From NCBI GenBank assembly GCA_934376955.1, contig CAKRPJ010000003.1, positions 1 to 64,000 of the forward strand: DNA of 64,000 bases, read 5' to 3'. The stretch's first letter is position 1; the number at the start of each line of letters is the position of its first letter. The position numbers and the translations under genes were made by a program. Below the pieces are notes generated by a model. It was not told the origin of the DNA, did not search any database, and saw only the letters and a program-made list of their open reading frames with translations. This document shows positions 26,565 through 35,213 of the stretch, in pieces. This DNA comes from CAKRPJ01 sp934376955 (lineage in GTDB: Bacteria; Bacillota; Clostridia; Lachnospirales; Lachnospiraceae).

Positions 26565-27563
26565 TTACGGGGATATCCCGTAGCCACGCCTTAACAGACG
26601 GATATCTTCTCCGAGAAGCGGCAGCACCTTGTACTGGCTCATGATCCTTGAGGTAACACGCTCTGTAAACTCATCCTGCATCCGGTTGAGTGCCAGATTC
26701 GTGGAGATGATCGTTCCCTTCTTTCTGTTCAGTCTTTCATTGATACAATAAAACAACTGAGAAGCCGTAAACGTGTTGATCAGCTCTGTTCCGAGATCAT
26801 CGATGATAAGAAGGTCACAATCTAATATATAGGCCGCCTTATCTCTTGCCTCCTCCTCATCTCGTCCGCTGAAGCGGCTTTCGGACAGGACATCAAACAT
26901 ATCTGTTGCCGTCAGATAGACGACGGAATAATACTGGCGGATCAATTCTCTTGCAATGCAGTTGCTCAGGAAGGTTTTTCCGCATCCTGTGCTTCCCGTA
27001 AAGAGGATACTTCCCTTTTCTTTTCCGAAATTTTCCACAAAGCGGTGACATTCCTCGATGACCATGGACATATATTCGTAGACTGTTCTTCCGCTTCTTT
27101 CATCTATTCTCTCCCTGTCGTAGTATGCCATGGAAAGCGTATCGAAATTCTCTCTCTCTAAAACTTCCCGGATATTCGACTGGTCATAAAGGATCTCGAT
27201 CTCCATCTGCCGGAAGCATCTGCATTTTTTTCCATCAACATAACCGGTATCGCGGCATACAGGGCAATGATAACGCATCTGCATATAGTCAGCCGGATAG
27301 CCGTTCCTCTCCAGATAGCGAAGCTTCTGGTTTTTTAGGGCCTCCGCCTCCTGCTTGAGAGCTTTTACGCCCTCCTCGTCCCCCTGAAGCTTTTTTCTTC
27401 CGGCCTGAGCCATAGACGCAGCGATCTCATCATTTAGTGCCTCCACCTGAGGGATCTTCTCATAGATCTCCCGGATCCGCTCATCCTGATCGCGCTTATT
27501 CCGGAACTGGCGTTTGTTATACACCCGCATGATCGCGTTATACTGTGAGTTACTGAGCGCCAT
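26565..27563 (-). CDS. dnaI: Helicase loader DnaI/DnaC-type ATPase
   Basis: A 332-residue AAA+ ATPase. The N-terminal helical/zinc region contains CPVCRDTGYVDGKKCRCF (four Cys), followed by Walker A GSTGCGKTFLSNC, Walker B LLIIDDLGTE and the sensor I-type STNLALNRM. It loads the replicative helicase onto DNA during initiation and restart. It overlaps the DnaD-domain gene by 14 bp, the standard clostridial helicase-loading operon. GGGGG AAAAG lies upstream of the ATG. Confidence 0.92.
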   Translation of the reverse strand: MALSNSQYNAIMRVYNKRQFRNKRDQDERIREIYEKIPQVEALNDEIAASMAQAGRKKLQGDEEGVKALKQEAEALKNQKLRYLERNGYPADYMQMRYHCPVCRDTGYVDGKKCRCFRQMEIEILYDQSNIREVLERENFDTLSMAYYDRERIDERSGRTVYEYMSMVIEECHRFVENFGKEKGSILFTGSTGCGKTFLSNCIARELIRQYYSVVYLTATDMFDVLSESRFSGRDEEEARDKAAYILDCDLLIIDDLGTELINTFTASQLFYCINERLNRKKGTIISTNLALNRMQDEFTERVTSRIMSQYKVLPLLGEDIRLLRRGYGISP

Positions 27564-28653
27564 GATTCTTTTCCCCCTCCTTCTGCCGTTTTCTCATTCC
27601 TTCCCAGACATAATCCTCATAATTGTAAGACCGTTCGTCAAAATTTTTAAAGCGATTCGTCCCTGTGCTCTTTTTTATCGGTTCACGCGTCCGGTCTGTT
27701 CCGCCCGGACGGGATATCTGTCTCTTTTTATCTAATTCCTCCACATCCTTAAGGCTCTTTACTCCTGCCTTTTTCCAGCCGGAGAGGATCTTGTCCGCAT
27801 AAGGAAAGCTGGCGGAGCCGGTTGCCTTTATCGTGCGGCTGCAGGCCTCCTTCACCAGCTCGATGTCAAAGCCGTATTCCTTAAACCAGCGCTTTACATA
27901 TTCCTGCTCCACAGGCGCCAGCGTCCGGCCGCTGAATCCAAAGGTCTTGAGGATCGCCGACATATACGGAGAATACTGTGCCAAATAGCTTTTGGCTTCC
28001 TCCCGCGACCGTATTTCCATCTGATACCAGTTAAGTGCTACCTTCTCGATATAGTGAATGCTGCGATGATTATTGTCCGCACAGTATTCCACCAGATATT
28101 CCAGAAGATCTGCCGACATTTCCAGCACATCATAGAAGTATGCAAATCGTTCACATTCCGTATTATTAAAGGTTTTTCCCAGCAGCTGCTGAACCGCATA
28201 AAGAAGATCGGAAAATTCCTTATCCCCAGATAATCTGGAAAGCCGCTCATAGCTGTCCCCGGCGTCCGGTACGGTAACAGACTGCTCCTGCTGTGGCGGT
28301 GCTGTTTCCTGCCGCCCCTGTCTTAACACGCCCGGATCCGATTCACCCTGCATAGTCGGACTCTGGGCGGATGGAGTCTGCATGGACGGCTCCTCCCGCG
28401 AAAGAGGTTCTGTATCCTCCCACAAAAGAAGTCCCGCATCCTCCCAGTATGAAAGTGCCCGTTTTACATCTGACTCTGTGTGGTTCAGGGCATCTGCGAT
28501 CTTTGGTATCGTCAGCTCCTCCTGTGCATGGCGCAGCAGATATAAGAACACCTTTACATATTCTCCGTTGGCAGCCGCCATATATGTATCAATAAACGTA
28601 TTGGACACCGCCGTTACCTCCACGGCCATTCTGTTTTTCAATCCCAGACCCAT
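27550..28653 (-). CDS. DnaD-domain replication initiation protein
   Basis: A 367-residue protein. An N-terminal winged-helix-like domain (about 1-95) is followed by a Pro/Gln-rich linker and two DnaD-like (DnaB_2) domains (LLEYLVEYCADNNHRSIHYIEKVALNW and the YVKRWFKEYGFDIELVKEA region). DnaD/DnaB proteins remodel DNA at the origin and recruit the DnaI-helicase complex. ATG 28653 is chosen for the GGGTGAGG upstream; the open frame extends 23 codons further. A cluster of DnaA boxes lies about 70-270 bp upstream of this start. Confidence 0.88.
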   Translation of the reverse strand: MGLGLKNRMAVEVTAVSNTFIDTYMAAANGEYVKVFLYLLRHAQEELTIPKIADALNHTESDVKRALSYWEDAGLLLWEDTEPLSREEPSMQTPSAQSPTMQGESDPGVLRQGRQETAPPQQEQSVTVPDAGDSYERLSRLSGDKEFSDLLYAVQQLLGKTFNNTECERFAYFYDVLEMSADLLEYLVEYCADNNHRSIHYIEKVALNWYQMEIRSREEAKSYLAQYSPYMSAILKTFGFSGRTLAPVEQEYVKRWFKEYGFDIELVKEACSRTIKATGSASFPYADKILSGWKKAGVKSLKDVEELDKKRQISRPGGTDRTREPIKKSTGTNRFKNFDERSYNYEDYVWEGMRKRQKEGEKNHGAQ

Positions 28654-28722
28654 AATCCTCACCCTTAAATTCCTTCCTGTATCAATCATAACACAGGTTT
28701 TCTGAAAAGAAAATAGCCCCAT

Positions 28723-28921
28723 TCATCCACAATTTGAATTGTGGATATTGTGGATAACGTGGATAAACACCCTGCCGTACCCGGCAAAATTCCACGAAAC
28801 CTGTCGAATTGCTTGTATTTTCAATACTTTTTACACTTTTTCATTTTTGGCTCTCTAAATCTAAAAATCCACAGAGTTTTCTCCAATACACTGTTGAAAA
28901 CTCTGTGGATAATGTGGATAA
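28723..28921. promoter_or_regulatory. DnaA-box cluster upstream of the dnaD/dnaI operon
   Basis: The consensus TTATCCACA (TGTGGATAA on the other strand) occurs perfectly at 28749-28757, 28904-28912 and 28913-28921, with single-mismatch boxes at 28723-28731, 28740-28748 and 28758-28766. Three are packed head to tail without gaps (28740-28766) and two more are contiguous (28904-28921). A palindrome ATCCACAATT-TG-AATTGTGGAT spans 28725-28746. This points to DnaA control of the helicase-loader operon. Confidence 0.6.
28867..28910 (-). terminator. murC terminator overlapping DnaA boxes
   Basis: ATCCACAGAGTTTTC (28867-28881) pairs perfectly with GAAAACTCTGTGGAT (28896-28910), followed on the minus strand by TTTTTAG. 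It starts 12 nt after the murC stop. One DnaA box is partly inside the stem. Confidence 0.65.
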
Positions 28922-28922
28922 C

Positions 28923-30305
28923 TTACTTCTCAAGCAGCTTTTCCCCTACTTTTACTATATCTCCGGCACCCATAGTTATCAACAGGTCTCCGTTAATACA
29001 ATTTTTTGCAAGAAACTCCTCGATCTCCGGGAAGCTATGGAAATATCTGACATCTGTGCCCAGACCGGATATCCGTTCCGCCAGTGTTCCTGAGCTGATG
29101 CCCAGATCATCCGTCTCTCTGGCAGCGTAAATATCGGCAAGAACCACATGATCTGCCATTGAAAGCGCTTTGGCAAAATCATCCATCAACGCCTTTGTAC
29201 GGGTGTATGTATGGGGCTGGAATACACACCAGATCTCCCGATGTGGATAATTCCTGGCGGCAGACAGAGTCGCTTCGATCTCCTGTGGATGATGTGCATA
29301 ATCATCCACGATCGTAACTCCGTTCCACACTCCCTTTTTCTCAAACCGGCGGTGTGTGCCATGGTAGGCTGAAAGTCCCGTTCTGATCTTATCTTCATTA
29401 AGACCCAGCACATGGGCCGCTGCAACAGCGGCTAGGGAGTTATACACATTATGCATACCCGGAACGCCCAGATGGATCTGTCCCATGGAGCTTCCTTCCA
29501 TAATAAGCTCATAGGAGGCACAGGCGTTTTCATCAAACTCCACATTCCGTGGACTGTAAACGCTCTTTTTTGGATCGCTGCCGACAGGGATCACCCGGCA
29601 GGGAAGTCCGCGGAATATTTCTTCATAATTTCGGATATCACTGTTTATGATCAGGATTCCGTCCTTTGGAAGCCGCTCTGCAAATTTTCGGAAGGAACAG
29701 CGAATATCATCGATATCTTTAAAGAAATCAAGATGGTCTGCTTCGATATTTAAAATAATCTCGATGGTCGGGAAAAACTCCAGAAAGCTGTTCGTGTATT
29801 CACAGGCCTCCGTCACAAAAAGTCCGGAACCGCCGACGCGGATATTTCCTCCGATCGAATCCAGCATACCGCCAACTGATATTGTCGGATCTTCCCCGGA
29901 GCTCATAAGGATCTCTGCAAGCATGGAGGTCGTCGTTGTCTTTCCATGGGTTCCGGAAACTGCGACCGCACGGGGATAGTTTCTCATAAGCTGACCCAAA
30001 AGCTCTGCTCTTGAAAGGATCGGAAGGCCCTTTTTCGCAGCCGCCGCATATTCCGGATTATCCGGATGAACCGCAGCAGTGTAGACCACCAGATCGATCC
30101 CCTCTATAATATTCTCCGCCTTCTGTCCATAAAAGATCTTAGCTCCATGGTTTTCAAGTTTTTTTGTAAGCTCCGATTCATGGGCATCGGAACCGGATAC
30201 GGTAAATCCTCGTTCCAGAAGGATCTCGGCCAGACCACTCATGCTAATGCCGCCGATCCCTATAAAATGGACATGATTCGGGTGATTAAAATCTATATGA
30301 TACAT
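28923..30305 (-). CDS. murC: UDP-N-acetylmuramate--L-alanine ligase
   Basis: A 460-residue cytoplasmic ATP-dependent ligase adding L-Ala to UDP-MurNAc in peptidoglycan synthesis. Motifs are FIGIGGISMSGLAE (nucleotide-sugar binding), ATP loop VSGTHGKTTTTSM, the NIEADHLDFF and GTHRRFEKKG segments, and DDYAHHPQEIEATL. Full length and intact. It is separate from the other mur genes; murG begins at the right edge of the window. Confidence 0.96.
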   Translation of the reverse strand: MYHIDFNHPNHVHFIGIGGISMSGLAEILLERGFTVSGSDAHESELTKKLENHGAKIFYGQKAENIIEGIDLVVYTAAVHPDNPEYAAAAKKGLPILSRAELLGQLMRNYPRAVAVSGTHGKTTTTSMLAEILMSSGEDPTISVGGMLDSIGGNIRVGGSGLFVTEACEYTNSFLEFFPTIEIILNIEADHLDFFKDIDDIRCSFRKFAERLPKDGILIINSDIRNYEEIFRGLPCRVIPVGSDPKKSVYSPRNVEFDENACASYELIMEGSSMGQIHLGVPGMHNVYNSLAAVAAAHVLGLNEDKIRTGLSAYHGTHRRFEKKGVWNGVTIVDDYAHHPQEIEATLSAARNYPHREIWCVFQPHTYTRTKALMDDFAKALSMADHVVLADIYAARETDDLGISSGTLAERISGLGTDVRYFHSFPEIEEFLAKNCINGDLLITMGAGDIVKVGEKLLEK

Positions 30306-30395
30306 ACGAATTCTCCTCTCGAACCCTATTTAATAGTATATGTGTAAAACTGCCGGCTGTATTTTCCGCCTCAGAATTCTCGTTCATGATAGCAC

Positions 30396-30430
30396 AAAAA
30401 AAGCAGAAAATCCATAGATTCTCTGCTTTT
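30396..30430 (-). terminator. queT terminator
   Basis: An AAAAGCAGA/TCTGCTTTT stem (30399-30407 with 30422-30430), followed on the minus strand by a T7 run. Confidence 0.75.
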
Positions 30431-30447
30431 GCTCTTTGCTTTTGCCT

Positions 30448-30987
30448 TTAGGCCTGAGGCTTGCTCTGGAAAATAACGATTTTATATTTGTCAAGCGCTG
30501 TGATCAAAAGCTGGCCCAGAACACCGATCGCCAAGATCTCGCCGATACCCACCGTGATCATCATAAACCAGATCATGTCCTCCGCTCCATACGCATATTT
30601 TAATACCCATGGAATAATGATCACATTCGAGAGGATCGGGGGGAGAGATACCAGATAACGGTTTTCCCTTAAAAGTCTGGAGCCGATCGCGCCGATGAGT
30701 GTTGCAAAGCTTCCGAATACAATATCCATAATGACAGATCCGCCAAGCATGTTAGAGATCAGACAGCCGATAAATACTCCGGGTACCGCTACCGGTGTAA
30801 AATAGGGGAGTACGCAAAGTGCTTCTGAGATCCGAAACTGGATCGGGCCAAAGCTAATCGGCTGAAAGATCATGGTCAATACCACATAGATCGCCGCAAT
30901 GACAGCTCCCTGAACCATCTGCCGGGATACATTTCCATCCCCGAACAGAAACCGTCTGATACAATGTTCTCTGTTTTCTTTTTGCAT
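30448..30987 (-). CDS. queT: QueT-family queuosine precursor (preQ) transporter
   Basis: A 179-residue membrane protein with five to six hydrophobic segments and the family's charge pattern. It is the S component of an ECF-type importer for queuosine precursors. The identity is supported by the preQ1 riboswitch in the leader. The N-terminal ~20 residues are polar. The gene is monocistronic. Import of preQ1 or preQ0 implies salvage for tRNA modification. Confidence 0.9.
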   Translation of the reverse strand: MQKENREHCIRRFLFGDGNVSRQMVQGAVIAAIYVVLTMIFQPISFGPIQFRISEALCVLPYFTPVAVPGVFIGCLISNMLGGSVIMDIVFGSFATLIGAIGSRLLRENRYLVSLPPILSNVIIIPWVLKYAYGAEDMIWFMMITVGIGEILAIGVLGQLLITALDKYKIVIFQSKPQA

Positions 30988-30995
30988 GTTTTTTT

Positions 30996-31038
30996 CTCCT
31001 TTAGTTTTGTTTTAGGTGTGGAAGGTCTCGAACACACC
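30996..31038 (-). promoter_or_regulatory. preQ1-I riboswitch
   Basis: On the minus strand GGTGTG-loop-CACACC forms P1 (rc of 31033-31038 and 31015-31020), with loop TTCGAGACCTTC. It is followed by the A-rich tail TAAAACAAAACTAAAGGAG, which contains the ribosome binding site of queT. Ligand binding would pair the CUA with the loop and mask AAGGAG, giving translational repression. Confidence 0.85.
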
Positions 31039-31201
31039 GGTCATGCTGTAAATTTCTTATGAGCTCAACGATTATACCATCTTTTAAAAGCAATCGCAAT
31101 ACTTTTATCAGCACAAAATAGGAAGTGGATATTCGCAAGTTACTGTACGCAGGTAATCCATTCCCATTGTGAAAAATGACGAAATTTATTTTCCTTGATG
31201 T

Positions 31202-31236
31202 GAAAAAGTGCAGAGATCGTTCTGGTCACTGCACTT
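31202..31236 (-). terminator. Nitroreductase terminator
   Basis: AAGTGCAG (31206-31213) pairs with CTGCACTT (31229-31236); the minus-strand T-run is rc of 31203-31207. The remaining bases up to the queT riboswitch show no other feature. Confidence 0.75.
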
Positions 31237-31265
31237 CTTGTGTAGAAGATCCGCTGTAGGGAACC

Positions 31266-32045
31266 TTATAAATTATTCTTGGTATAGTCTTTTATCATAG
31301 CCTTGACGGATCGCTTCATCTCCTTGGAGAAGGCCGCTCCGGTCTTCCTGCGGTAGAAGGCCTGGGCAAAGTTTTCTGCGGAGCTCACCGGTGTTTTTAC
31401 AAATTCCTTAGAGCGCTCGGCGAACATGTCATCCAGCTCTTCGTCGGAAAGTGTGTGATATTTCTCATTGAACACGACGTATTTCTTGTCGAATCTCTTT
31501 CTGTGAACCCGGCGATGATCTTCTTTGTAGTATCCGAGGGTGACTAAGGAGATGGGAACCACATAGTCCGGGAGGGAAAGTAGCTCTTTGTGATATTCGT
31601 AGTTTTCCAGAATATCTCCGATATAGCAGGAGCCGATGCCTAAGGATTCCGCCATGATGACAGCGTTTTGTGCGGCGATCATGGTATCTTCGATGGATAA
31701 CAGCAGGTCGGATTCGTTGGGTTCTTCCCAGGTTAATCCTTCTTCGCGTTCAGCGAAGTCAAGGCAGCCTTTCACCCGATAGTAATCAAACCATTTTTTC
31801 TGATCGGATACAAAGAGCAGCAGTACCGGTGCTTTGGCGATAAATGCCTGATGATCACAGCTTTCTGCTAATCTGTCTTTGGTTTCCTGATTTTTTATCA
31901 CGATAATGGAGTAGAGCATCTGGTTTCCGGCTGTGGGTGCCAGCATAGCGGCTTCTAAGATTTTGTTTAAGTCTTCTTCCTCGAGCATTCTGTCGTCGTA
32001 AACTCTCAGAGAGACTCTGTCTCGAATTGTGTCTAAAACTTCCAT
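31266..32045 (-). CDS. Nitroreductase-family flavoprotein
   Basis: About 259 residues. It has an N-terminal FMN-binding RxSxRxY-type motif (DRVSLRVYDDR), the PTAGNQM segment and GIGSCYIGDI, as in NfsA/FRP-like nitroreductases. A basic C-terminal extension contains RRKTGAAFSKEMKRSVKA. Natural substrates are unknown. ATG 32045 is chosen because AAGGAG lies 5 nt upstream; a TTG start five codons earlier is unlikely. A dispersed repeat fills the gap to oppF. Confidence 0.85.
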   Translation of the reverse strand: MEVLDTIRDRVSLRVYDDRMLEEEDLNKILEAAMLAPTAGNQMLYSIIVIKNQETKDRLAESCDHQAFIAKAPVLLLFVSDQKKWFDYYRVKGCLDFAEREEGLTWEEPNESDLLLSIEDTMIAAQNAVIMAESLGIGSCYIGDILENYEYHKELLSLPDYVVPISLVTLGYYKEDHRRVHRKRFDKKYVVFNEKYHTLSDEELDDMFAERSKEFVKTPVSSAENFAQAFYRRKTGAAFSKEMKRSVKAMIKDYTKNNL

Positions 32046-32066
32046 AATAACTCCTTTCAAATCAGA

Positions 32067-32227
32067 GTCAAGCGGATATTCGCAATCCGCTTCTCTACTT
32101 GCTCATAACCGAATAACTGCTCCGCAGTTTATCAGAAGGAGCTTGCACTCCTCCTGATACAAGCAAGTCCCCACTCACTGCTTATTGCTTTTCGCAATTG
32201 AAGCAGGGGACTTACTTGATTCGGTTA
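32067..32227 (+). repeat. Dispersed structured repeat, copy R3 (leader hairpin plus full core)
   Basis: A 39-bp leader with the hairpin AAGCGGAT-ATTCGCA-ATCCGCTT and CTACTTGCTCA is followed by the 122-bp core (32106-32227) with TAACCGAAT/ATTCGGTTA ends. The core hairpins are AACTGC-TCC-GCAGTT, TATCAG.AGGAG/CTCCT.CTGATA and a long one on AAGTCCCC/GGGGACTT. The oppF stop codon (32225-32227) is formed from the terminal TTA of this copy. Nearly identical to R4 and the same total length. Confidence 0.95.
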
Positions 32228-33184
32228 AATTAAATGGCAGGCACAATAGTGTCCCGGTGATACTTCCTTCATGGCAGGCATCTCTTGTCTGCAGATTTCC
32301 TTTGTCCATGGGCATCTTCCGGCAAAGCGGCAGCCTGGTGCCGGATTTACCGGGCTTCCAATTTCTCCGTCGATCCGGATTCTTCTGTCCCGGATGGGAT
32401 TTTTCAGATCCGTGCTTGGGATGGCGGATAACAGGGCTTTGGTATAGGGATGCTGTGGATTTTCATAAATCTCATTGCTGTCTGCCAACTCTACGATGAC
32501 ACCTAGATACATAACACCTACCCGGTCTGAGATATAACGCACCATAGACAGATCGTGTGCAATGAAAAAGTAGGTGAGCCCTAATTTTTTCTTTAATTCG
32601 TCGAATAGGTTAATAATCTGGGCCTGAATGGAAACATCTAGGGCGGAAATCGGTTCGTCACACACCAGGAATTCAGGTTCAACAGCCAGGGCTCTTGCGA
32701 TTCCGATTCGCTGCCGCTGTCCTCCGGAGAATTCGTGGGGATATCTGGAACGATATTCGGGCCGTAAGCCTACTAGGGATAATAATTCGCAGCCCCGTGC
32801 TTCTTTCTCTATTTTATCATATTTCCCACAGGTGTCCAGACCTTCCTCGATGATCTCCTGGATGGTCATTCTTGGGTTTAAGGATGCGTAAGGATCCTGC
32901 AGAATGATCTGGGCTTTCTTTTTGAATTCCTTTCGCTGTCGGTTATTCATTCTGCAGACATCCGTGCCCTCGTAGAGTATTTCTCCGGAGGTGGCCGGAT
33001 AAAGACCCAGGATAGTTCTTCCCAGGGTTGTTTTTCCGCAACCGGATTCTCCTACAAATCCGATGGTTTCGTTTTTGTAAATATCAAAGGTGACATGGTC
33101 CACTGCCTTTAATTCTTCTTTGGAGTTCAACCGGAAATATTTACATAGGTTGTTTATTTTTATAAGTACTTTTTGGTTTTCCAC
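32225..33184 (-). CDS. oppF: Oligopeptide ABC transporter ATP-binding protein OppF
   Basis: A 319-residue ATPase with Walker A GESGCGKTT, Q-loop LQDPYASLNPRMT, signature SGGQRQRIGIARAL, Walker B FLVCDEPISALD and the C-terminal oligopeptide-ABC domain (CRFAGRCPWTKEIC) with conserved Cys. It energises peptide import with OppD. It is the last gene of the oppABCDF cluster; its stop codon is provided by the end of the dispersed repeat R3. Confidence 0.95.
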   Translation of the reverse strand: MENQKVLIKINNLCKYFRLNSKEELKAVDHVTFDIYKNETIGFVGESGCGKTTLGRTILGLYPATSGEILYEGTDVCRMNNRQRKEFKKKAQIILQDPYASLNPRMTIQEIIEEGLDTCGKYDKIEKEARGCELLSLVGLRPEYRSRYPHEFSGGQRQRIGIARALAVEPEFLVCDEPISALDVSIQAQIINLFDELKKKLGLTYFFIAHDLSMVRYISDRVGVMYLGVIVELADSNEIYENPQHPYTKALLSAIPSTDLKNPIRDRRIRIDGEIGSPVNPAPGCRFAGRCPWTKEICRQEMPAMKEVSPGHYCACHLI

Positions 33185-33230
33185 TTCTAATTCCTTCCTA
33201 TTTTGCTATCCGGCAAGATTACATTCCGGC

Positions 33231-34256
33231 TTAAAGGGTCGGTTTGGCTTCGTATTTCGGTGCCTTGGGGTGCATCAGCCAACAGCTTATACGATGTTCC
33301 TTATTTTGTTCCACCATAACCGGATGCAGGCGTTTGCATATATTCATACAATACTGGCACCGGGAGGCAAATGCACAGCCCTCTTTGTTGTGGATCAGAT
33401 CCGGCGGTGTGCCCTCCAGGGAATATAATTTGTCCTCTTTACTGCTTTGCATAGAGGGGATGGATTTCATCAATGCCCTTGTATATGGATGAAGGGCGTG
33501 GTTAAAGATCTCCTCCTTGCTTCCTTCTTCGATTAATTCTCCGGAATACATGACCTTTATCTGGTCGGCCACCTCAGCGGCGATGCCTAGATCGTGTGTT
33601 ACCAAGATAACAGCAGTGCCTAATTCCTTCTGCAGTTCTCCGATGAGTTCCATGATATCTGCCTGGGTTGTGACGTCTAAGGCAGTGGTTGGTTCGTCTG
33701 CAATGAGTATCTTCGGCTCACAGGCCAGGGCAATGGCGATCATAACTCTCTGCTTCATTCCGCCGGATAACTCATGGGGATATTGATGGATTCGTTTTTC
33801 CGGATTGTTGATTTTTACCATTTTTAACAGGGAAAGGGTTCGTTCGGTCCGTTCCTTTTTGGATAGCTTTTTATGAAGCTTCAGGCTTTCTGAAATCTGC
33901 TCTCCGATGGTCATGGTGGGGTTCAGGAAGGTTGTGGGGTCCTGAAATACCATGGCGATATTTTTTCCCCGCAATTCCTTTTCTTTTTTCTTTTCGGTCA
34001 TTTTCAGGATATCGGTTCCGTCAAACAGAATCTTTGAATCCTTGCCGATTTCGGATATGTCCGGTGGGAGAAGCTGCATGATGGTTTTGGCGGTCATGGA
34101 TTTTCCGCAGCCTGATTCACCCACCAGCGCCATGAGTTCTCCTTTTTTTAAGTTGAAATTTACGTCACGTACCGCATGTACCTTCCCGGAATATACGTTT
34201 AGGTATACATCCAGGTGCTTTACGTCTAATATAACCTGATTATCCACTGGTAGCAC
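33231..34256 (-). CDS. oppD: Oligopeptide ABC transporter ATP-binding protein OppD
   Basis: A 341-residue ATPase with Walker A GESGCGKSM, Q-loop FQDPTTFLNPTMT, signature ELSGGMKQRVMIAIAL, Walker B ILIADEPTTALD, and the C-terminal CAFASRCQYCMNIC motif, which may hold an iron-sulfur centre in this family. It starts 9 bp after oppC and 46 bp before oppF. Confidence 0.95.
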   Translation of the reverse strand: MLPVDNQVILDVKHLDVYLNVYSGKVHAVRDVNFNLKKGELMALVGESGCGKSMTAKTIMQLLPPDISEIGKDSKILFDGTDILKMTEKKKEKELRGKNIAMVFQDPTTFLNPTMTIGEQISESLKLHKKLSKKERTERTLSLLKMVKINNPEKRIHQYPHELSGGMKQRVMIAIALACEPKILIADEPTTALDVTTQADIMELIGELQKELGTAVILVTHDLGIAAEVADQIKVMYSGELIEEGSKEEIFNHALHPYTRALMKSIPSMQSSKEDKLYSLEGTPPDLIHNKEGCAFASRCQYCMNICKRLHPVMVEQNKEHRISCWLMHPKAPKYEAKPTL

Positions 34257-34265
34257 CTCCCTTTT

Positions 34266-35213
34266 CTATTTCATTTTTGGATCTAAGGCGTCTCGCAGGC
34301 CGTCTCCCAGAAGCTGAAAGCTTAACATGGTCAGTGCGATGAAGATGGCCGGAAAGAATAATTGATAGGGGTAAAAGGCCATGGTCTTCTGGGCACTGGA
34401 GGCTAAGGCACCCCAGCTTGTCATGGGAGATTGGATACCTAATCCGATATAGGACAGGAATGCTTCTCCGAAGATAAAGGAGGGGATGTCAAAGGTGACA
34501 GCTACGATGATGACATCGAAGGTATTGGGAAGGATGTGCTTGCGTATGATCTTATACCAGGGGGTTCCCAGTGCTCTGGCTGCCAGTAAAAATTCTTGAT
34601 CCTTTAACTGGAACACCTGCCCTCTGACTAACCGGGCCATATGGCACCAGCCCGTTAAGCACATGGCCAGCAGCAGGCTTCCCATGCCCTTCCCTACGAT
34701 GAGGGACATAAGTACCACCAGGATTAGCTGGGGGATGCTGGCGAGAATTTCCACAATTCTCATCATGATGGTGTCGGTACGGCCGCCAAAGTATCCGGCA
34801 ATGCCTCCGTACAACACTCCGATTAACATATCAATAAAGGCACCTGCGACACCTAATATTAAGGAAATCCGGCCACCGATCCAAACACGGGTAAAGAGGT
34901 CCCGGCCCATGTTGTCGGTTCCAAACCAGTGCAGTGCCGATGGTGAAAGATTTTTTTCACGCAGGCTTACGGTATCATAATTATAACCGGATATATGGGG
35001 CCCCAGGATACACATCACTGCAAGAAGCAGCAGGAAGATAGATGCCAAGATGGCGATGGGATTTTTCCGGAACCGGCGCCAGACATCTTGCCAGTAGCTT
35101 AAGGAGGGGCGGAGAAGCTCGACTTCCTCATGAATACCGATGACGGAAAAATCGTCCTCCAGGAACTCTATGTGATCCAAGGAGTTAAGCTTGCTATTTT
35201 CCACCTTTTTCAC
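34266..35213 (-). CDS. oppC: Oligopeptide ABC transporter permease OppC
   Basis: A 315-residue permease with an N-terminal OppC_N domain and six membrane helices. The EAA loop region is RALGTPWYKIIRKHILPN. The start overlaps oppB by 20 bp, indicating translational coupling. The N-terminal ~35 residues before the first helix (SVIGIHEEVELLRPSLSYWQDVWRRF) are cytoplasmic. Confidence 0.94.
   Translation of the reverse strand: MKKVENSKLNSLDHIEFLEDDFSVIGIHEEVELLRPSLSYWQDVWRRFRKNPIAILASIFLLLLAVMCILGPHISGYNYDTVSLREKNLSPSALHWFGTDNMGRDLFTRVWIGGRISLILGVAGAFIDMLIGVLYGGIAGYFGGRTDTIMMRIVEILASIPQLILVVLMSLIVGKGMGSLLLAMCLTGWCHMARLVRGQVFQLKDQEFLLAARALGTPWYKIIRKHILPNTFDVIIVAVTFDIPSFIFGEAFLSYIGLGIQSPMTSWGALASSAQKTMAFYPYQLFFPAIFIALTMLSFQLLGDGLRDALDPKMK

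Noticed and set aside
31120..31172. GGATATTCGCAA near 31130 as another leader fragment of the dispersed repeat
   Set aside because: Only about 12 bases match and the second half of the leader stem is absent; likely chance.
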